This document shows, in pieces, positions 35,924-38,574 of a stretch of DNA of 38,574 nt. Within the stretch, counting starts at the first letter, position 1, and each line of letters starts with the position of its first letter. Made by a program: the position numbers and the translations under genes. The notes below the pieces were generated by a model. It saw only the letters and a program-made list of their open reading frames with translations. It had not been told where the DNA came from and did not search any database. The stretch is taken from NCBI GenBank assembly GCA_949127665.1, contig CASBQE010000351.1, forward strand, positions 1-38,574. Direction: 5' to 3'. This DNA comes from Synechococcales cyanobacterium PMM_0083 (GTDB lineage: Bacteria > Cyanobacteriota > Cyanobacteriia > Leptolyngbyales > Leptolyngbyaceae).

Positions 35924-38515
35924 ATGCAACCCATCCAGACTCTCCGACTTGCGGCTGTGACGCTCCTGCTGACCGCTGGGGTTCCCCTCCTTCCCGCTCC
36001 CAATTTTCTACTCCCTGCTGTTGCCCAAACTACCCCAGAGCGCAAAACTGAGGATGGTGGCAAAGCCTCACAGGAAGCAAATCGGCTGCTGAACCAAGGA
36101 ACGCAGCAATATCAAACGAGCCAATATCAAGCAGCATTGCAGTCCTGGGAACAGGCATTAGCGATCTTTCAGTCAATTAAAGACCGCAATGGAGAAGCTG
36201 CGGCGCTGACTAATTTAGGGATTGCCTATCGTTCTCTGTCGCGGTTCAACCAAGCGATCGAGTACCATCAACAAGCTTTATCGATTTTTCAGGCAGTGGG
36301 CAATCGTAATGGGGAAGCTGCGGCGCTAAATAGTCTAGGGATTGCCTACCGTTCTCTGTCGCAGTACAACAAAGCGATTGAGTTCTATCAAAAGGCATTA
36401 CCGATCTTTCGAGCAGTGCAGGATCGCAACAGGGAAGCTACTGCGCTGACTAATTTAGGGGGTGCCTACGGTTATCTAGCGCAGCACAACAAAGAGATCG
36501 AGTACCATCAACAGGCATTACCAATCTTTCGGGCAGTGGGTAATAACAACGGAGAAGCTATGGCGCTGATGAATCTAAGTGCTGCCTACGGGTCTTTGTC
36601 GCGATACAACAAAGCCATTGAGTACTCTCAGCAAGCCTTATCAATTTTTCGGGCAGTGGGCGATCGGAACGGAGAAGCTATAGCGCTGATAAATCTAGGT
36701 ACTGCTCATGCTGATCTATCAAAGTACAACAAAGCGATCGAGTACCATCAACAGGCATTACCGATTTTTCAGGCAGTGGGCGATCGCAACAGGGAAGCGA
36801 GTGCGCTAATGAAGCTAGGTTCTGCCTACAATTCTCTATCCCAGTACCCTAAAGCCCTTGAGTTCTATCAACAGGCATTACCCATTTTTCGAGCAGTGGG
36901 CGATCTCGAAGGGGAAGGAAATCTCTTGCACAATATGGGTCTTCTTCTCAACAAACAGAAGCAGCCAGAGTTGGCAATTATTTTCTACAAACAATCCGTC
37001 AACGTGCGGGAAACGATTCGGGAGCCACTCCGCACCCTTTCCCGTGAGTTGCAAGAATCCTATGCTCAATCGGTGTCTGGCACCTATCGTTCTCTGGCAG
37101 ATTTGCTGTTAGCGCAGGGGCGAATTCTGGAAGCACAGCAAGTGTTGGAACTGCTGAAAATCCAGGAGATTCGGGAATTTACCCGTGAGGCAAGAACGAC
37201 GACCTCGATGGGGATTGCGACGACGGCGAGTGAAGCCAAAATCCTCAAAGAACACGGCAGCTTGATCGCCTTTGGGCAAAAGGTGGATGCCTGTGAACAA
37301 AGCCGCTGTGACCAACTCAGCCAACTCAACGACCAACAGCAAGCCCTGACGCAGCAATACAACCAGACGGTTTCCAGCTTTGAGAAAGAAATCCGCCAGC
37401 GCAAATCGGTGGATGATGCCCTGTTCGATCCGCGCAACTTGTCGTCTAAAGCGAAGGAAATTGTGGAATCGCAACCGGGCACGGTGTTGATTTATCCCTT
37501 TGTGTTGGAAGACAAAATCTGGCTACTGTGGGCGGCAAAAGGCGGGATTGTCAAAACTGTGGCGGTGCCTGTTTCCCGGAGGCAGTTGGGGGAAACCGTG
37601 CTGAAGTTTCGTCAAGCGCTGCAAGACTCTAGTCCGACTGCGCGCCCAGCTATTGTCACGTCTGGCAAGCAACTGTATGACTGGCTGATCAAACCACTGG
37701 AATCAGAACTGAAGGCAAACAAGATTCAAAATCTGGTGTTCTCGCTGGATCGCGTCACCCGCTATATTCCCATGAGTGCCCTATTTGATGGCGAAAAATT
37801 TCTGATTGAAAACTATGCGGTTTCCACGGTGTTATCTGCCGAGTTGACGGATCTGCGCGACAGGCTACCCGCCAGCAACCAGACTTCCATTTTGGCGATG
37901 GGTGCATCGGAGTTTAAAGATGATCCGCCGTTGCCGAATGTGCCTGGGGAACTCAACGCGATTATTCAACAAACTCAATCGAGTTCTAAGTCAAACAGCG
38001 GCTTCTCTGGCTCAAAGTTCCTCAACCAGTCGTTTGACTTTCGCACCCTGCGAGACAATCTAAGCAAGCATAAAATTTTGCATATCGCCACTCACGGTAA
38101 GTTTGTTGCAGGTCGCTCGGAAGATTCCTTCCTGGTGTTGGGCACTAGCGAGAAACTCACCATTCCCGAAATCAAAACCCTGCGAAATTTAAGCAATATC
38201 CATCTGGTGGTGCTGTCTGCTTGCGAAACGGCGTTGGGCGGGGATCAAGATGGAATAGAAATCTCTGGGCTAAGCTCCTATTTCTTGAACAATGGTGCCA
38301 AAGCGGTGATGGCTTCTCTCTGGGTTGTGGATGATGCCAGTACGAGTGTACTGATGTCTGAGTTTTACCGTAGGCTGGCAAGCAGCACTGCCGAGAAACC
38401 GATGACCAAAGCTGAGGCGTTGCGTCAAGCTCAACTATCCCTCATCCGCGAGGGAGGCAATTTTGCCCGTCCTTACTTCTGGGCACCCTTTACCCTGATC
38501 GGCAATGGATTATAA
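35924..38515 (+). CDS. Secreted TPR-repeat CHAT-domain (caspase-like) protein
   Basis: Start MQPIQTLRLAAVTLLLTAGVPLLPAPNFLLPAVAQ (signal peptide); consecutive 40-aa TPRs (YNKAIEYHQQALPIFRAVGDRNGEA); CHAT core LHIATHGKF and LVVLSACETALGGDQDGIEISGLSSYFLNNGAKAVMASLWVVDD. Confidence 0.93.
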   Translation: MQPIQTLRLAAVTLLLTAGVPLLPAPNFLLPAVAQTTPERKTEDGGKASQEANRLLNQGTQQYQTSQYQAALQSWEQALAIFQSIKDRNGEAAALTNLGIAYRSLSRFNQAIEYHQQALSIFQAVGNRNGEAAALNSLGIAYRSLSQYNKAIEFYQKALPIFRAVQDRNREATALTNLGGAYGYLAQHNKEIEYHQQALPIFRAVGNNNGEAMALMNLSAAYGSLSRYNKAIEYSQQALSIFRAVGDRNGEAIALINLGTAHADLSKYNKAIEYHQQALPIFQAVGDRNREASALMKLGSAYNSLSQYPKALEFYQQALPIFRAVGDLEGEGNLLHNMGLLLNKQKQPELAIIFYKQSVNVRETIREPLRTLSRELQESYAQSVSGTYRSLADLLLAQGRILEAQQVLELLKIQEIREFTREARTTTSMGIATTASEAKILKEHGSLIAFGQKVDACEQSRCDQLSQLNDQQQALTQQYNQTVSSFEKEIRQRKSVDDALFDPRNLSSKAKEIVESQPGTVLIYPFVLEDKIWLLWAAKGGIVKTVAVPVSRRQLGETVLKFRQALQDSSPTARPAIVTSGKQLYDWLIKPLESELKANKIQNLVFSLDRVTRYIPMSALFDGEKFLIENYAVSTVLSAELTDLRDRLPASNQTSILAMGASEFKDDPPLPNVPGELNAIIQQTQSSSKSNSGFSGSKFLNQSFDFRTLRDNLSKHKILHIATHGKFVAGRSEDSFLVLGTSEKLTIPEIKTLRNLSNIHLVVLSACETALGGDQDGIEISGLSSYFLNNGAKAVMASLWVVDDASTSVLMSEFYRRLASSTAEKPMTKAEALRQAQLSLIREGGNFARPYFWAPFTLIGNGL
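36130..36930 (+). repeat. 120-bp coding tandem repeats (TPR array)
   Basis: Units such as AACAAAGCGATCGAGTACCATCAACAGGCATTACCGAT(C/T)TTTC(A/G)GGCAGTGGG recur every 120 bp. Confidence 0.9.
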
Positions 38516-38574
38516 GTAGAAGGGCGAAATTAAAGCTAACCTAAATTACCGGGTTTCGACTACGCTCAACCCTC

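Noticed and set aside
35728-36063. N-terminal extension of the BrnT ORF (MPPSSVLRSGVVWATAGSRKLGAGRRG...)
   Set aside because: Antisense of the CHAT leader/signal-peptide repeat; BrnT homologs begin at MRFIWDD (35727). The same antisense peptide appears at 33455-33646 and 34899-35096 simply because the repeat recurs.
36130-36930. Regular 120-bp repeats considered as a non-coding satellite/CRISPR-like array
   Set aside because: In-frame and fully explained as TPR-coding units of the CHAT protein.
37084-37482. Minus-strand ORFs opposite the CHAT gene (132 and 121 aa)
   Set aside because: Shadow ORFs within a strongly supported coding gene.
1-38574. tRNA/rRNA genes and transposase genes
   Set aside because: No tRNA-like cloverleaf, rRNA segment or transposase ORF was recognised by reading; a tRNAscan/ISfinder run would be needed to exclude them formally.

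Overview
This window looks like a chromosomal segment from a filamentous or Leptolyngbya-like cyanobacterium. It is densely seeded with the HIP1 palindrome GCGATCGC and carries typical cyanobacterial genes: a HliP/CAB-like protein, DUF1517, DUF3318, a KH/S16/PhoH cluster, a thylakoid thioredoxin-like factor and a FurC/PerR-like regulator. Bases ~1-32 kb are mostly housekeeping or conserved cyanobacterial genes. The 31.8-38.5 kb region is accessory: a Uma2 nuclease and several type II toxin-antitoxin (TA) modules, ending in a secreted TPR-CHAT protein. The most interesting observations are: (1) partial copies of the CHAT gene's 5' end (leader, signal peptide, extension) recur between successive TA modules, giving an alternating repeat-TA-repeat-TA-repeat-TA-CHAT layout, and one copy is fused in frame to a truncated HigB/Gp49-type toxin; (2) a frameshifted ParE toxin with an intact ParD antitoxin sits between two 80-bp direct repeats at the left edge; (3) a tight cluster of two tandem DUF2079 membrane proteins, a DPG/ArnC-like GT2 and a polysaccharide deacetylase resembles the logic of ArnC/ArnD/ArnT lipid-linked sugar modification; (4) a cobalamin riboswitch precedes CbtB and an uncharacterised Met/His-containing membrane protein; (5) an S8 protease carries a long N-terminal array of Ca-loop-containing PPC-like repeats. 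All calls come from reading the sequence and the supplied ORF translations. No database searches were run.
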